64,000 nucleotides of DNA from CAZTDD01 sp964612675 (GTDB lineage: Bacteria > Hinthialibacterota > Hinthialibacteria > Hinthialibacterales > JAKPRU01). Below the pieces are notes generated by a model that saw nothing but the letters and a program-made list of their open reading frames with translations, searched no databases and was not told where the DNA came from. Both the position numbers and the translations under genes were made by a program. The stretch covers positions 1 to 64,000 of the forward strand of contig CAZTDD010000003.1 in the NCBI GenBank assembly GCA_964612675.1, given 5' to 3'. This document shows, in pieces, positions 27,052-36,394 of this stretch. The stretch's first letter is position 1. Each line of letters starts with the position of its first letter.

Positions 27052-28995
27052 ATGGGCAAGAATCTCGTGCAGAAAATTTTCGAAGCGCATCAAGCCGGCA
27101 GCAGCCTGAAGACCGGTGAACAGATCCAGTTGAATGTGGATCAGGTCCTGACACAGGATGCGACGGGGACCATGGCCTACTTGGAGTTCGAGGCAATCGG
27201 TGTTCCGCGCATTAAGGTGCCAACGGCTGTATCCTATGTTGACCACAATATGCTTCAGCAGGATTTCAAGAATCCCGACGATCACATCTATCTACAAACG
27301 TCAGCCGCCAAATATGGGGCGTACTTCTCGAAGCCGGGGAACGGCATTTGCCATCAGGTCCATCTCGAACGATTTGCGAAACCCGGCGCGGTTCAAATCG
27401 GAACGGACAGTCATACCCCGACGGCCGGAGGAATGGGCGCGATTGCGATTGGTGTCGGTGGCTTGGATGCCGCGACGGTTCTCGCGGGAAGCACGTTTGA
27501 GATTACCGTTCCCAAAGTCGTCAAGATCAACTTGACGGGTCAGCTCGATAAACCCTGGGTCGCCGCAATGGATGTTATCCTCGAAGTGTTGCGGCGGCTG
27601 TCCGTAAAAGGCGGTGTCGGCAAAATCATGGAATACGGTGGACCGGGAGCCGCTTCGCTGACTGTTACCGAGCGGTCCACGATCACAAACATGGGCGCCG
27701 AACTGGGAGCGACCACATCGGTTTTCCCGAGTGACGACAACACCCGCGAGTATTTGAAAGCGCAGGGCAGGGAGGATGTGTGGACGGAACTTCTTCCGGA
27801 TCCAGATGCCGAATACGACGAAGTGGTCGATATTGATCTCAGCAAACTCGATGTATTGATCGCCCAACCGCACAGCCCGGATGCTGTAGTCCCAATCCGT
27901 GAGGTGGCCGGTTATCGACCGTCCCAAGTTTGCATTGGCAGCTGCACAAACTCGTCTTATCCGGCCATGCAGTCGGTGGCAAGGATTCTGGAAGGTCGCA
28001 GCGTTGCGCCCCATATAAGTCTCGGAATCAACCCCGGTTCGAAGCAGGTTTATGAAATGCTCGCACGTAACGGGGATACTGCGGCCATGATTGCGGCGGG
28101 CGCACGAATGCTCGAGTCCGGCTGTGGGCCGTGCATCGGAATGGGCAACGCGCCTGCTTCCGATTCCATTTCCATTCGCTCATACAACCGCAATTTCCCT
28201 GGTCGCAGCGGTACGAAATCCGCCAACGTGTATCTCTGCAATCCGTTCGCTTGTGCTGTAATCGCAATCAAAGGTGAAATCGTCGATCCTCGGGATACGG
28301 AGATTACGTTTGAAATGCCTCCGCAACCGTCAAGTTTCCCCCTCAATGACAACATGCTGATGCCGCCTCTCCCACCGGAGGAAGCAGAGAAAGCGGAAGT
28401 AATTCGCGGGCCGAATATCAAGTCGGTTCCGGTGAAAGAACCGTTACCGAACGAAATCGAGGCGGAAGTGGTTCTCAAGACGGGCGATAATATCACCACC
28501 GACGATATCATGCCCGCAGGTGCGCAGGTGTTGCCGTATCGTTCGAATATTCCCGAGATTTCCAAATTTGTTTATTGCCGTTATGACGAAGGCTTTTATG
28601 ACCGTGCGATGAAGGCCGGAAAGTGTTTTATTATCGGAGCGGAGAATTACGGTCAGGGGTCTTCCCGGGAACATGCCGCGATTGCCCCCATGTACTTGGG
28701 GCTTCAAGCGGTCATTGTGAAGAGCCTCGCACGAATCCATCGCGCGAATCTGATCAATTTCGGCATGTTGCCGCTTACATTCGAGAATCCGGACGAATAC
28801 GATAACGTTGACCAGGGGGACGCGCTCAAGATCTCGGATTTGCAACCGAAAATCGTTCCGGGCGGGGTTGTCTTGCCCGTTGAAAACAAGACAAAAGGCA
28901 AGACATTCAATGTTCGTCTCGATCTGACAAAACGTGAGGCGGAGTTAATTAAAGCCGGCGGTCTTTTGCCCTACACGAAAAAACAACAGACGTGA
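27052..28995 (+). CDS. acn: Aconitate hydratase (Aquifex-type, short form)
   Basis: At 647 residues this is the short aconitase form, unlike the ~900-residue AcnA. The [4Fe-4S] ligands are visible as Cys298 in GSCTNSS and Cys358/Cys361 in SGCGPC. The signature GTDSHTPTAGG (about 117-127) and the swivel-domain motif GQGSSREHAA (about 542) are conserved. It interconverts citrate and isocitrate via cis-aconitate in the TCA cycle. GAGGAGAGG lies about 8 bases before the ATG. No other TCA gene is adjacent. Confidence 0.95.
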   Translation: MGKNLVQKIFEAHQAGSSLKTGEQIQLNVDQVLTQDATGTMAYLEFEAIGVPRIKVPTAVSYVDHNMLQQDFKNPDDHIYLQTSAAKYGAYFSKPGNGICHQVHLERFAKPGAVQIGTDSHTPTAGGMGAIAIGVGGLDAATVLAGSTFEITVPKVVKINLTGQLDKPWVAAMDVILEVLRRLSVKGGVGKIMEYGGPGAASLTVTERSTITNMGAELGATTSVFPSDDNTREYLKAQGREDVWTELLPDPDAEYDEVVDIDLSKLDVLIAQPHSPDAVVPIREVAGYRPSQVCIGSCTNSSYPAMQSVARILEGRSVAPHISLGINPGSKQVYEMLARNGDTAAMIAAGARMLESGCGPCIGMGNAPASDSISIRSYNRNFPGRSGTKSANVYLCNPFACAVIAIKGEIVDPRDTEITFEMPPQPSSFPLNDNMLMPPLPPEEAEKAEVIRGPNIKSVPVKEPLPNEIEAEVVLKTGDNITTDDIMPAGAQVLPYRSNIPEISKFVYCRYDEGFYDRAMKAGKCFIIGAENYGQGSSREHAAIAPMYLGLQAVIVKSLARIHRANLINFGMLPLTFENPDEYDNVDQGDALKISDLQPKIVPGGVVLPVENKTKGKTFNVRLDLTKREAELIKAGGLLPYTKKQQT

Positions 28996-29011
28996 GGATA
29001 GGAAACCCGTG

Positions 29012-29035
29012 GGGGCAACCTTCTGCGGTTGCCCC
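29012..29035. terminator. 9-bp perfect hairpin after acn
   Basis: GGGGCAACC (29012-29020), a six-base loop and GGTTGCCCC (29027-29035) form a perfect stem just after the acn stop and 17 nt before the pilin ATG. No T-run follows on either strand, so it could be a terminator, an attenuator or an mRNA-stability hairpin. The pilin ribosome site is not obvious next to it. Confidence 0.4.
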
Positions 29036-29052
29036 TGCGGAATTCGCGAGAA

Positions 29053-29601
29053 ATGAACCCGTACCGAAACTCTGCGTTCACGTTAATCGAGCTGTTGATT
29101 GTCGTGGCCATTATCGGCATTCTTGCGGCTATCGCTGTGCCGAACCTGATGCAGGCGCAGATCAAGGCGAAAGTCTCGCGTGTTTTAGCGGATCATCGTG
29201 CGCTCGCGACCGCTGAAAGCATGTACCGGATGGACCACAACACCTACCACCGACACGCTCACAGTCCCTGGCAGCATGTCCCTCTTACCACCCCTGTCGC
29301 CTACATGAATTTCTGGCCCATCGATCCGTTTCAAGAGAAGACTCCCGAGTCCGCCAAACAAATAGCTCCGTATGCGAAACTCACAATCCATTGGGAACCG
29401 ATTATGAGTTTTGAACCCGGTCGGGCTGCAGGATATATCGAACGGTATCGAACGTATGCCGGTTGGAATGTCAGTGCAGGCCCCGGACCGGGGTCCGGCG
29501 TATATAACATGACGAACGGTCTATTCAGTGACGGTAATATTACTACTTTTGTGCCTGGAAACGCCAAAACCGATTATGCAGATGAATGGTGGCACAGATG
29601 A
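29053..29601 (+). CDS. Type II secretion/type IV pilin-like protein
   Basis: A 182-residue protein. The prepilin signature NSAFTLIELLIVVAIIGILAAIAVPNL has the Glu at position +5 after the cleavage site. The residue before the cut is Ala, not the usual Gly. The mature helix continues into QAQIKAKVSRVLADHRALATAESMYRMDHNTY, typical of the abundant pseudopilin-like proteins of uncultured planctomycete-related phyla. The C-terminus is compact and Gly/Pro-rich. No pilus machinery genes lie near it. An upstream in-frame codon at 29029 adds eight residues and cannot be excluded. Confidence 0.85.
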   Translation: MNPYRNSAFTLIELLIVVAIIGILAAIAVPNLMQAQIKAKVSRVLADHRALATAESMYRMDHNTYHRHAHSPWQHVPLTTPVAYMNFWPIDPFQEKTPESAKQIAPYAKLTIHWEPIMSFEPGRAAGYIERYRTYAGWNVSAGPGPGSGVYNMTNGLFSDGNITTFVPGNAKTDYADEWWHR

Positions 29602-29686
29602 TTTCAGGCTGAAGTTAGGAGGCGGGGATCCTAACGTGAGCCGATGATTTTCCAAAAGAATGTAAAAAGGACGGAATGCGAATCGC

Positions 29687-31039
29687 ATGAGAGCTCTTTT
29701 GGTGCAGCCATATAGCCGCAAAAGTCTGGCGGATGAGTTTTATGTAAACGAACCCATAGGCCTCGAGTATGTTGGTGCGGGGCTTGAGATGGACGGGCAT
29801 GAAGTGATGATTCATGACACTCGGTTCGACAAAGACCTATGTCCATCGCTGGAACAATTCCGACCGGACATTGTCGGTTTCACGGCGGTTTCATCCCAAG
29901 TGACCACTGTCAAACAGTATGCAATGGAAATCAAAGAGTGGTCTCCTAATGTTTTCGTTGTGGTTGGAGGACATCACGCGACCGTTCTACCGTCGGAGTT
30001 CAACATACCTCAATTCGATCTTGTCGTGATCGGTGAAGGAACGGAAACAATGCGCCAAGTTGCACGAGAGTTGGAAAGAGGTCAATCTCTCGACAATATC
30101 CCTGGTCTTGCTTTTCCCGGCGATCCAATGCGATTCACCGAAAAGAGATCGCATCCTCCACTCGATACACTGCCTCTACCGGATCGAACTCTATCGGCTC
30201 CCTACCGGAACAGATATTTCAATGAGTGGTTCAAACCGGCCGCTGTTCTACGAACCTCCGCCGGATGCCCGTTCCGCTGTACCTTCTGCTCGATCTGGGG
30301 AACATATGACGGAAAGTATTTGCGGCGGTCTCTTGAACCGGTTGTAGAAGAACTGGCGAGCATCAAGGAACCGAACGTCTATTTGGCGGATGACGAAGCG
30401 CTTTTGGATACCAAAAGAGCGCATCGATTGGCGGATATGATCCGCGAAGCGGGAATCCGGAAAGACCTCCAGTGCTATACCCGCATCGATACGATTGTCG
30501 ACCACCCGGACCTCGTCGAGAAGTGGAGAAATATTGGACTCTCCACTGTTTACGTTGGATTCGAGGGAATCAGCGATGATGAACTGGATAAGATGAAGAA
30601 GCGAATCACTGTAGAACAACAGGCCCGTGCGATCGAAATCTTACAAGATCTGGACATTCTCGTTTATGCGCAGTTTCTGGTAGACACGGACTATGACTAC
30701 GAGGATTTCGAAACGATGATCGATTATGTTCGGGGCTCGGGGCTCGAATATGCCTCCTTCACGGTTTTGACTCCACTCCCCGGGAGCCCACTCTATGAGG
30801 ACCGGAAAGCCGACATCACGAGCCATGACCCGGATCTATATGATGTGATGCATGCGGTTCTCCCGACGAAACTCCCGCTGCCGGAGTTCTACAATCAGTA
30901 TGCCCGGCTGTTTATGGAGTCGATCCCACTGGAGCTGGGACTTCGATGCTACTACAAGCGCTATGGCAAGTATCCCGAAAAAACAGAAGGCAGCGGTCAG
31001 ATTGACCGGATCAGGAACGCATATCTCGATCACAGTTGA
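29687..31039 (+). CDS. B12-binding radical SAM protein
   Basis: A 450-residue enzyme. The N-terminal B12-binding fold (about 1-140: RALLVQPYS, VGFTAVSS, VVVGGHHATVLP) is followed by a radical SAM core with CxxxCxxC at Cys194, Cys198 and Cys201 (GCPFRCTFC). The GGHH/E pattern and the C-terminal accessory region are like BchE/P-methylase-class enzymes, which methylate or rearrange unactivated carbons. The substrate is unknown. It stands between the pilin and GH51 genes with no matching pathway genes beside it. Other possibilities include HpnJ/HpnR-like lipid enzymes. Confidence 0.85.
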   Translation: MRALLVQPYSRKSLADEFYVNEPIGLEYVGAGLEMDGHEVMIHDTRFDKDLCPSLEQFRPDIVGFTAVSSQVTTVKQYAMEIKEWSPNVFVVVGGHHATVLPSEFNIPQFDLVVIGEGTETMRQVARELERGQSLDNIPGLAFPGDPMRFTEKRSHPPLDTLPLPDRTLSAPYRNRYFNEWFKPAAVLRTSAGCPFRCTFCSIWGTYDGKYLRRSLEPVVEELASIKEPNVYLADDEALLDTKRAHRLADMIREAGIRKDLQCYTRIDTIVDHPDLVEKWRNIGLSTVYVGFEGISDDELDKMKKRITVEQQARAIEILQDLDILVYAQFLVDTDYDYEDFETMIDYVRGSGLEYASFTVLTPLPGSPLYEDRKADITSHDPDLYDVMHAVLPTKLPLPEFYNQYARLFMESIPLELGLRCYYKRYGKYPEKTEGSGQIDRIRNAYLDHS

Positions 31040-31125
31040 TTCCGTCGAAAGAAATGCGGAGGGATTGACCGCTGCTTTGTATTCACGCAGATTTATCTCG
31101 TTTACCAATATCCGGAGGCAGGACA

Positions 31126-33105
31126 ATGATCCTCTCAAAAACGAAGTTGGCTCTTTTTACTGCGGTATTTGTTGTTTTTGCCGCACTACCGCAAACACCT
31201 GAATCTTCCGAATCGAAACAAGAGAATGCGATGAAAATCACTATTCAGGCAAGAGACACCCAGGAGCCGATCTCCAAGTACATCTACGGACAGTTCATCG
31301 AACATCTCGGACGCTGTATCTACGGTGGGATCTGGGCCGAGATGCTCGAAGATCGCAAATTCTATTTTCCGATCACCGATGAGTTCCATCCCTGGAAAAC
31401 GGAGACCGATGACGGGTATTTCAAAGGTGGCGATTTCCAGACGCTTGCAGGGTCGCCGTGGAAGGTGATCGGCGGAGCCGGGACTGTCCGCATGACAACT
31501 GACGATTCATTTGTTGGTGAACACAGCCCCGAAGTGGTCCTGAAAGGGAACACAGCATGCGGTATCGAACAAGGCGAGCTCGCTTTGGAAAAAGGCAAGG
31601 ACTATGAAGGCCGTGTGATCCTTTCGGGAGGCGAGAACGCAGGGCCGATTCAGGTAATGCTGATTTGGGGAGACGGAGATGGCGACCGAGCGACTTTTAC
31701 TGTCGAGAACCCTGACCGTACTTATCGAACCTATCCGTTTCGTCTGAAGGCCGGGGAGAACACGGAAAACGGTCGCATCCGAATTGTCGGAATGGGAGAG
31801 GGAATATTCCGGATCGGCACAGTGTCGCTGATGCCGGCCGACAATGTCGACGGACTCCGGTCGGATACTCTCGCTCTGCTGAAAGAACTTGACTCGCCGG
31901 TGTATCGGTGGCCGGGAGGAAATTTCGTCAGCGGTTACGACTGGCGAGACGGAGTCGGCGATCGCGACCAGCGACCTCCGCGAACAAATCCCGCTTGGAC
32001 GGGTATCGAGTCCAACGACTTCGGTCTACATGAATTTATCGATTTTTGCAAAAAACTGGACACGGAACCTTATATTGCTGTCAATACAGGTCTAGGAAAA
32101 CCCGAGGAAGCGGCCGCCGAGGTTGAATATTGTAATGGAGCGGTCGATACACCGATGGGGAAGATACGTGCGAAAAACGGTCACCCGGAGCCGTTCCATG
32201 TGAAATGGTGGGCTGTGGGAAACGAGATGTACGGTTCATGGCAGCTCGGTCACATGCCTCTGGAAGAGTATGTGAAGAAACATAATCGCTGTGCGGAGGC
32301 TATGCGTGCAGTGGACCCATCGATTCAGTTGGTGGCGGTCGGGAGTGCAGGCGATTGGAGCCGGGCGATGATGACCCACTGTGCCGATCACATGGACCTC
32401 ATCAGCGAGCACATTTATCAGAAGGAGAAGGACGACCTTGTCGAACATGTCGGACAGCTGGCGGCGCGAATCAAGGAGGTTGCGGAGGTGCATCGTAGAT
32501 ACAGGAAAGAAATTGAGGGGTTGGGCTCCAAGGATATTCGAATTGCCATGGATGAGTGGAATTATTGGTACGGACGTTACATTTACGGCGAGCTCGGTGT
32601 CCGCTATTACCTTCAGGATGCGTTAGGTGTCGCAAAAGCGCTTCACGAATATTTCCGAAACAGCGACCTTTATTTCATGGCAAATTACGCGCAGACCGTC
32701 AATGTGATTGGGGCAATCAAAACATCGAAAACCGATGCCTGCTTCGCGACAACCGGCCTGGCCTTGAAGCTTTATCGAGAACGGTACGGGGACATTCCCG
32801 TTCAAGTGGAGGGAGTCGTTGATCCGCTTGATATCACAGCGGCGTGGATCGCTGACCGTAAGGCCATGACGGTTGGTATTGTAAATCCCACGTTGGAAGA
32901 GGCGGCATTAGATCTTCAAGTTCAGGGAGTGGAGTTTGCCGACCGTGGTTCGGTTTGGTTCATTCGTGGTACGGATCGGAGAGCTTTTAACGAGCCCGGC
33001 AAATCGCCGCGGGTTGCGATTGAGGAAAAGGAGAATATCCCGTATAACGACGGTCTGGTTGTTCCACCATTGAGTGTCTCTGTGTATCGCTTCGAAGTGC
33101 GTTGA
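31126..33105 (+). CDS. Secreted alpha-L-arabinofuranosidase, GH51
   Basis: A 659-residue protein with a signal peptide (about 1-27). It then has the conserved GH51 N-terminus GQFIEHLGRCIYGGIWAEMLEDRKF and a TIM barrel with acid/base Glu367 in GNEM and nucleophile Glu477 in MDEWNYWYG. A C-terminal beta domain completes the family layout. GH51 enzymes release terminal arabinofuranose from arabinan or arabinoxylan. The presence of a secretion signal suggests periplasmic or outside action. The repeat element copy A follows immediately downstream. Confidence 0.93.
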   Translation: MILSKTKLALFTAVFVVFAALPQTPESSESKQENAMKITIQARDTQEPISKYIYGQFIEHLGRCIYGGIWAEMLEDRKFYFPITDEFHPWKTETDDGYFKGGDFQTLAGSPWKVIGGAGTVRMTTDDSFVGEHSPEVVLKGNTACGIEQGELALEKGKDYEGRVILSGGENAGPIQVMLIWGDGDGDRATFTVENPDRTYRTYPFRLKAGENTENGRIRIVGMGEGIFRIGTVSLMPADNVDGLRSDTLALLKELDSPVYRWPGGNFVSGYDWRDGVGDRDQRPPRTNPAWTGIESNDFGLHEFIDFCKKLDTEPYIAVNTGLGKPEEAAAEVEYCNGAVDTPMGKIRAKNGHPEPFHVKWWAVGNEMYGSWQLGHMPLEEYVKKHNRCAEAMRAVDPSIQLVAVGSAGDWSRAMMTHCADHMDLISEHIYQKEKDDLVEHVGQLAARIKEVAEVHRRYRKEIEGLGSKDIRIAMDEWNYWYGRYIYGELGVRYYLQDALGVAKALHEYFRNSDLYFMANYAQTVNVIGAIKTSKTDACFATTGLALKLYRERYGDIPVQVEGVVDPLDITAAWIADRKAMTVGIVNPTLEEAALDLQVQGVEFADRGSVWFIRGTDRRAFNEPGKSPRVAIEEKENIPYNDGLVVPPLSVSVYRFEVR

Positions 33106-33296
33106 TCGGATCGGGGAATCAACCCCCTCCTACACCTCCCCCGGTCTCGGGGGAGGAAAAAAACGAGCGTGTCTGCAGCGTTTTCTCCCCCAAGCGGGCC
33201 ACGCGTGCGTGGCCAAAGGAAGGGGAGATTCAGAGGGGGTTGACACCTCACTTCCTGCACTCTACTAGCCTTTTGCCGCACCGTCATATCCAGTAG
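33106..33296. repeat. Palindromic TIR element, copy A (intergenic)
   Basis: A copy of the dispersed element, inverted relative to copies B and C, starting right after the GH51 stop. Shared with them are the CCTCCCCCG...CGGGGGAGG hairpin, the GTCTGCAGCGTTTTCTC stretch, and AGAGGGGGTTGACACCTCACTTCC. A nested palindrome GGCCACGC-GT-GCGTGGCC lies at 33197-33214. The ends are degenerate. The nested block is 23 nt longer than copy B at this place, not a multiple of three, in keeping with a non-coding location. Confidence 0.75.
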
Positions 33297-33299
33297 TCG

Positions 33300-33372
33300 T
33301 TGGTGGGCTCAGGGGTGTCGTCTCGTGCTATAGTGCTCGGTCAATGTTTGCCGGAGCCCGTAGCGCACCAAC
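33300..33372 (-). repeat. ~73-bp dispersed repeat, inverted copy
   Basis: Read on the minus strand, this stretch aligns with 33551-33624 and 61797-61869. All three share a beginning like TTGGTGSGCTACGGGCT and an end like GCACGAGACGACACCCCTGAGCCCACC. With the copy at 33551 it forms an inverted pair around ~180 bp that contain a further hairpin (GGTGCGAC 33423-33430 / GTCGCACC 33449-33456). Confidence 0.55.
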
Positions 33373-33550
33373 GGGTTGCTCCGAGCATCGTTGGAGGTTC
33401 CATGCCCGCGCTCGATGGCGTTGGTGCGACCTCCCAGGTTTTGATGCCGTCGCACCTTTGTGTCTCTGACCACGGCTATTCCTCGCAGATCTCTCACTTC
33501 TGGCATGCCACCCTCTGTAGATAGGATTGCAGGAGAATGGACAAATACTC

Positions 33551-33624
33551 ATTGGTGGGCTACGGGCTAAGGTTGTGATGAATAGGAGGCAATGGTACGA
33601 CACGACGCCCGTGAGCCCACCCTA
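33551..33624 (+). repeat. ~73-bp dispersed repeat, direct copy
   Basis: This copy shares GGAGGCAATGGTACGACAC and CCGTGAGCCCACCCT with the copy at 61797-61869, apart from a few mismatches. The ends GGTGGGC/GCCCACC are inverted to each other. The whole interval 33106-33702 holds only repeats and no credible gene; short frames in it are repeat-derived. Confidence 0.6.
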
Positions 33625-33702
33625 CAATCGGCCTATCTGTACGTCGGACTTCTTGCTGCACTGTCGAGTCTGGGGGAGGGCGGGCGATTGTTTCTGTCGG
33701 GA

Positions 33703-34806
33703 CTACAGATTCTTGAGAAATTCAACATAAATCTCTGCATGTCTCGTCCATGAGAATTCCCGAGCGCGATTTATGGCATCGTTTGTATCCTCTAGTCCTA
33801 TCCTGTTTTCGATTGCCTGAATCCAACCGTCCGTATCCTCAGGCGCTACATAGACAATCGTATCTCCGCCGACCTCGCGATGTGCGAGGATGTCCGAAGC
33901 GATCACCGGGCAGCCCGCTGCCATCGCCTCCAGAACAGTCAAGCCGAACCCTTCGTACAGCGAGGGCGCGAGAAACAGTGCTGCTCCGCTATACAGAGCC
34001 GGCAAATCTTCATCGGAAATATAATCCAATAGTCGAATCCGGTTTTGAAAATAATTCTTTTTGAGTCTTCTTTTGAATGTACCGTATTTCCAGCCCAGGC
34101 GGCCTGCTAGGATCAGAGGCATATCGAATGGAACTTTTTCCATAACGTCGAGCAACACTTCGAAATTCTTGCGCGGTTCTATTGTTCCGACAGTCAGAAG
34201 ATAGCGCTCGGGTAGATCGTATTTTCGACGAGTGGTATGGACGTCGTCCTGAGATACAGAAAAGAACCTGTCATGAACTCCTAGAGGCAATACATGAACC
34301 CGTTCCGGATTTACACCAAGGTTGATTACTTCGTTTCGGATCGTCTCGGTATCCGTCAGGATGAGGCTCGCCTGACGGATGCTGGCTCCGATGGCCCACC
34401 GGTAATAGAGTCGCTTCAGCAAAGGAATCGTCTTCGGATAACGCAGAAAAGCCAGATCATGGACGGTGATCACGGATTCGACGGCACCGAGCCCGTAAAC
34501 CGGTGCGACGAAAGCGGGAGAATGAAGTAGATGCACACCGTGTATGCGGGCCAGATGAGCCAACGAGATCTGTTCCCACGGCAGCCGGCCCCATGCGCTC
34601 TCGGGACCGATACAGTGGAAGCTCAGTTGCTCGGAGCCGGCCCATCCCGGTTTGATTTGGGTCCCGCGCGGAAGTACGATCTCGAAACGAATACTCTCTA
34701 AAGGGATTCGCGATAATCCATCGAGAAGGCCCTCGATCACGCGTCCGGTACCGCTCCTGTTCGGGAGAGACAGACCGTTAATTCCGACTACGCTGGGTGT
34801 GGTCAC
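33703..34806 (-). CDS. Family 4 glycosyltransferase
   Basis: A 367-residue GT-B protein. The C-terminal nucleotide-sugar site reads SLYEGFGLTVLEAMAAGCPVIASD, with the catalytic Glu of EGFG. The middle TVGTIEPRKNFEVLLD matches mannosyltransferase-type GT4. It is the last gene of a minus-strand operon; its start overlaps the preceding GT4 gene by 29 nt, showing coupled translation. It probably builds an envelope polysaccharide; donor and acceptor are unknown. Confidence 0.9.
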   Translation of the reverse strand: MTTPSVVGINGLSLPNRSGTGRVIEGLLDGLSRIPLESIRFEIVLPRGTQIKPGWAGSEQLSFHCIGPESAWGRLPWEQISLAHLARIHGVHLLHSPAFVAPVYGLGAVESVITVHDLAFLRYPKTIPLLKRLYYRWAIGASIRQASLILTDTETIRNEVINLGVNPERVHVLPLGVHDRFFSVSQDDVHTTRRKYDLPERYLLTVGTIEPRKNFEVLLDVMEKVPFDMPLILAGRLGWKYGTFKRRLKKNYFQNRIRLLDYISDEDLPALYSGAALFLAPSLYEGFGLTVLEAMAAGCPVIASDILAHREVGGDTIVYVAPEDTDGWIQAIENRIGLEDTNDAINRAREFSWTRHAEIYVEFLKNL

Positions 34807-35968
34807 TGTTTTCGAGAATCCTCAACAAAGAGTTGTGTAGAACGGCTGCTTGCTGTCTATGAGTATACATCCGGCGTACTCGTTCAGTCCCCCGCTCAGC
34901 AAGAGAGGTTCGCTTTTCAGGCGACTTCGCCAGCTCGTTTAAACGGTCAGCCAGAATATTTGCATCGCCCTCGGGAAAGACAACGCCCGCATCACCGATT
35001 ACTTCCGGGATCGCTCCGCAGCTGGAGCCGACAACGGCTGTTCCACATGCCATCGCTTCAACCAAGACCCGGCCAAACTGTTCCTGCCAATTCCTTGTTG
35101 TCCGGGACGGCAGGACAAGGATATCCAGCCCCCGATAGAAATCCGGTAGTCGATCGTGGGGTATAGCGCCATGCCACTCAATGTGGCCCGACAACCCATT
35201 CTTTTCTGCGAGTGAGACGAGCTGTTCCCGTTCTGGTCCATCGCCTGCGAGCACGATACGAGCGCTGAACTGCAGGAGTCGTGCCGCGTCGATCAATACA
35301 TCGATTCCTTTTTCCGGAACGAAACGGCCGATGTATCCGATTTTGAGTTGGCCGGCCCAGGAGTTCAACTCCTGGGCCGGCGGGGACTTTGGGGTTGGTG
35401 TCGGGGATGACTCCCGGGCCATGGGCTTGAATCGCTCCGGATCGATGCCGTACGGAAGCAATTCAACGGGTCCTTCGAAACATTTTCTCCGCAGAACTTG
35501 TTCGACTGTGCGATTGGCGACCAGAGCCAGATCGCTCTTTCGGAGCACATACCACTGTGTCCAGCAAAAGGGCGGAGGGTACTGTTTATAGAGATCCTGA
35601 TAGGTATGAAATGCAAATGGGATTCCGCGTTTTCGACACCATCGTAAGAGTCGCGCTGTGATCAGGCTGTAGGGCTCTTCAATTGCCAAGAGGAGTTGCG
35701 GAGAGACTTCGCTCAGAACTTCAGTAAGTCGAGGATAGCTATGCAAAACAGCGTAATCGGGCCAACGGACCTTCTCAACATAGGTGTGAAACGATTCGGA
35801 CTCGCCTGGAACATACTGCTGTTCACCAGTCAACGCCTGCCGCCATCGATCCGGCACGAGTAAAGTGACTTCGAATGCCGACCGGTGAAGATACTCGAAC
35901 GGTTTCCGGTATTCCGGGACGAGCGCTCCGTGCCACACCACCAGAAGCCGGGGTCGTTTCGAATTCAT
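34778..35968 (-). CDS. Family 4 glycosyltransferase with palindrome-encoded linker
   Basis: A 396-residue GT-B protein. It has KIGYIGRFVPEKGIDVLIDAARLL, then VLPSRTTRNWQEQFGRVLVEAMACGTAVVGSSCGAIPEV, the GT4 nucleotide-sugar domain. Between the N- and C-terminal domains (about 185-207) lies a Pro/Ser/Thr-rich stretch (SSPTPTPKSPPAQELNSWAGQ) encoded across a 15-bp-arm palindrome, apparently an insertion. ATG 35968 is chosen because the earlier codon at 36025 lies inside panD. It follows panD by 10 nt. Confidence 0.88.
   Translation of the reverse strand: MNSKRPRLLVVWHGALVPEYRKPFEYLHRSAFEVTLLVPDRWRQALTGEQQYVPGESESFHTYVEKVRWPDYAVLHSYPRLTEVLSEVSPQLLLAIEEPYSLITARLLRWCRKRGIPFAFHTYQDLYKQYPPPFCWTQWYVLRKSDLALVANRTVEQVLRRKCFEGPVELLPYGIDPERFKPMARESSPTPTPKSPPAQELNSWAGQLKIGYIGRFVPEKGIDVLIDAARLLQFSARIVLAGDGPEREQLVSLAEKNGLSGHIEWHGAIPHDRLPDFYRGLDILVLPSRTTRNWQEQFGRVLVEAMACGTAVVGSSCGAIPEVIGDAGVVFPEGDANILADRLNELAKSPEKRTSLAERGTERVRRMYTHRQQAAVLHNSLLRILENSDHTQRSRN
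35351..35381. repeat. 31-bp perfect palindrome inside a GT4 gene
   Basis: Two 15-bp arms (35351-35365 and 35367-35381) flank a single central base. The left arm begins GCCGGCCCAGG; the right arm is its exact complement. It encodes part of the linker PPAQELNSWAG of the surrounding glycosyltransferase. No other copy is visible in this window. Confidence 0.85.
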
Positions 35969-35978
35969 CCGGGATCGC

Positions 35979-36371
35979 TCAGGATTCGCCTTCCAGATAA
36001 TCCGCCTGGGTTCGCTGTTCCACACGTTTCAGGTGGTTGCTCTCGGTGACGTACACAATACGATGCGAATACTCTTTCATTTCTTCTTCATTGTAATCGG
36101 CAAAGGAAATCACGAGAATCTCGTCGCCTTCCTCCACTTTTCGGCACGCCGCGCCTTTGACAGAGACAATACCGGATCCTCGCGGCGCGGGTATTGCATA
36201 CGTTTCGAATCGCTCGCCGTTGTTCATGTTGTAGACATGGACTGCTTCACCGCAGACAATGTCTGCAGCATCGTAGATATCCGTGTCGATCGCGAGACTT
36301 CCGGTATAGTACAGTTCTTTATCGGTTACCCGGGCTTCTTGGATTTTCGATTTGAGCATACGTCGTAACAT
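35979..36371 (-). CDS. panD: Aspartate 1-decarboxylase PanD
   Basis: A 130-residue pyruvoyl-enzyme precursor. The self-cleavage site is Gly24-Ser25 in YTGSLAID, at the same residue number as in E. coli, so Ser25 would become the pyruvoyl group. Lys9, Asn and Arg positions (VYNMNNGERFETY, GAACRKVEEGD) fit the family. It makes beta-alanine for pantothenate and CoA. It lies in a minus-strand operon after hisA, 23 nt downstream, and precedes two GT4 genes. Confidence 0.96.
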   Translation of the reverse strand: MLRRMLKSKIQEARVTDKELYYTGSLAIDTDIYDAADIVCGEAVHVYNMNNGERFETYAIPAPRGSGIVSVKGAACRKVEEGDEILVISFADYNEEEMKEYSHRIVYVTESNHLKRVEQRTQADYLEGES

Positions 36372-36394
36372 AGTTGTATCCTTCCGGCTGGAGT

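Noticed and set aside
33106..33296. GC hairpins as a transcription terminator for GH51
   Set aside because: The hairpins belong to a dispersed element also found inside genes, and no proper T-run follows the strongest stem, so a terminator role is not supported.
33300..33524. 74-codon frame in the 33 kb gap
   Set aside because: It consists almost wholly of repeat-family sequence and has no protein-like pattern.
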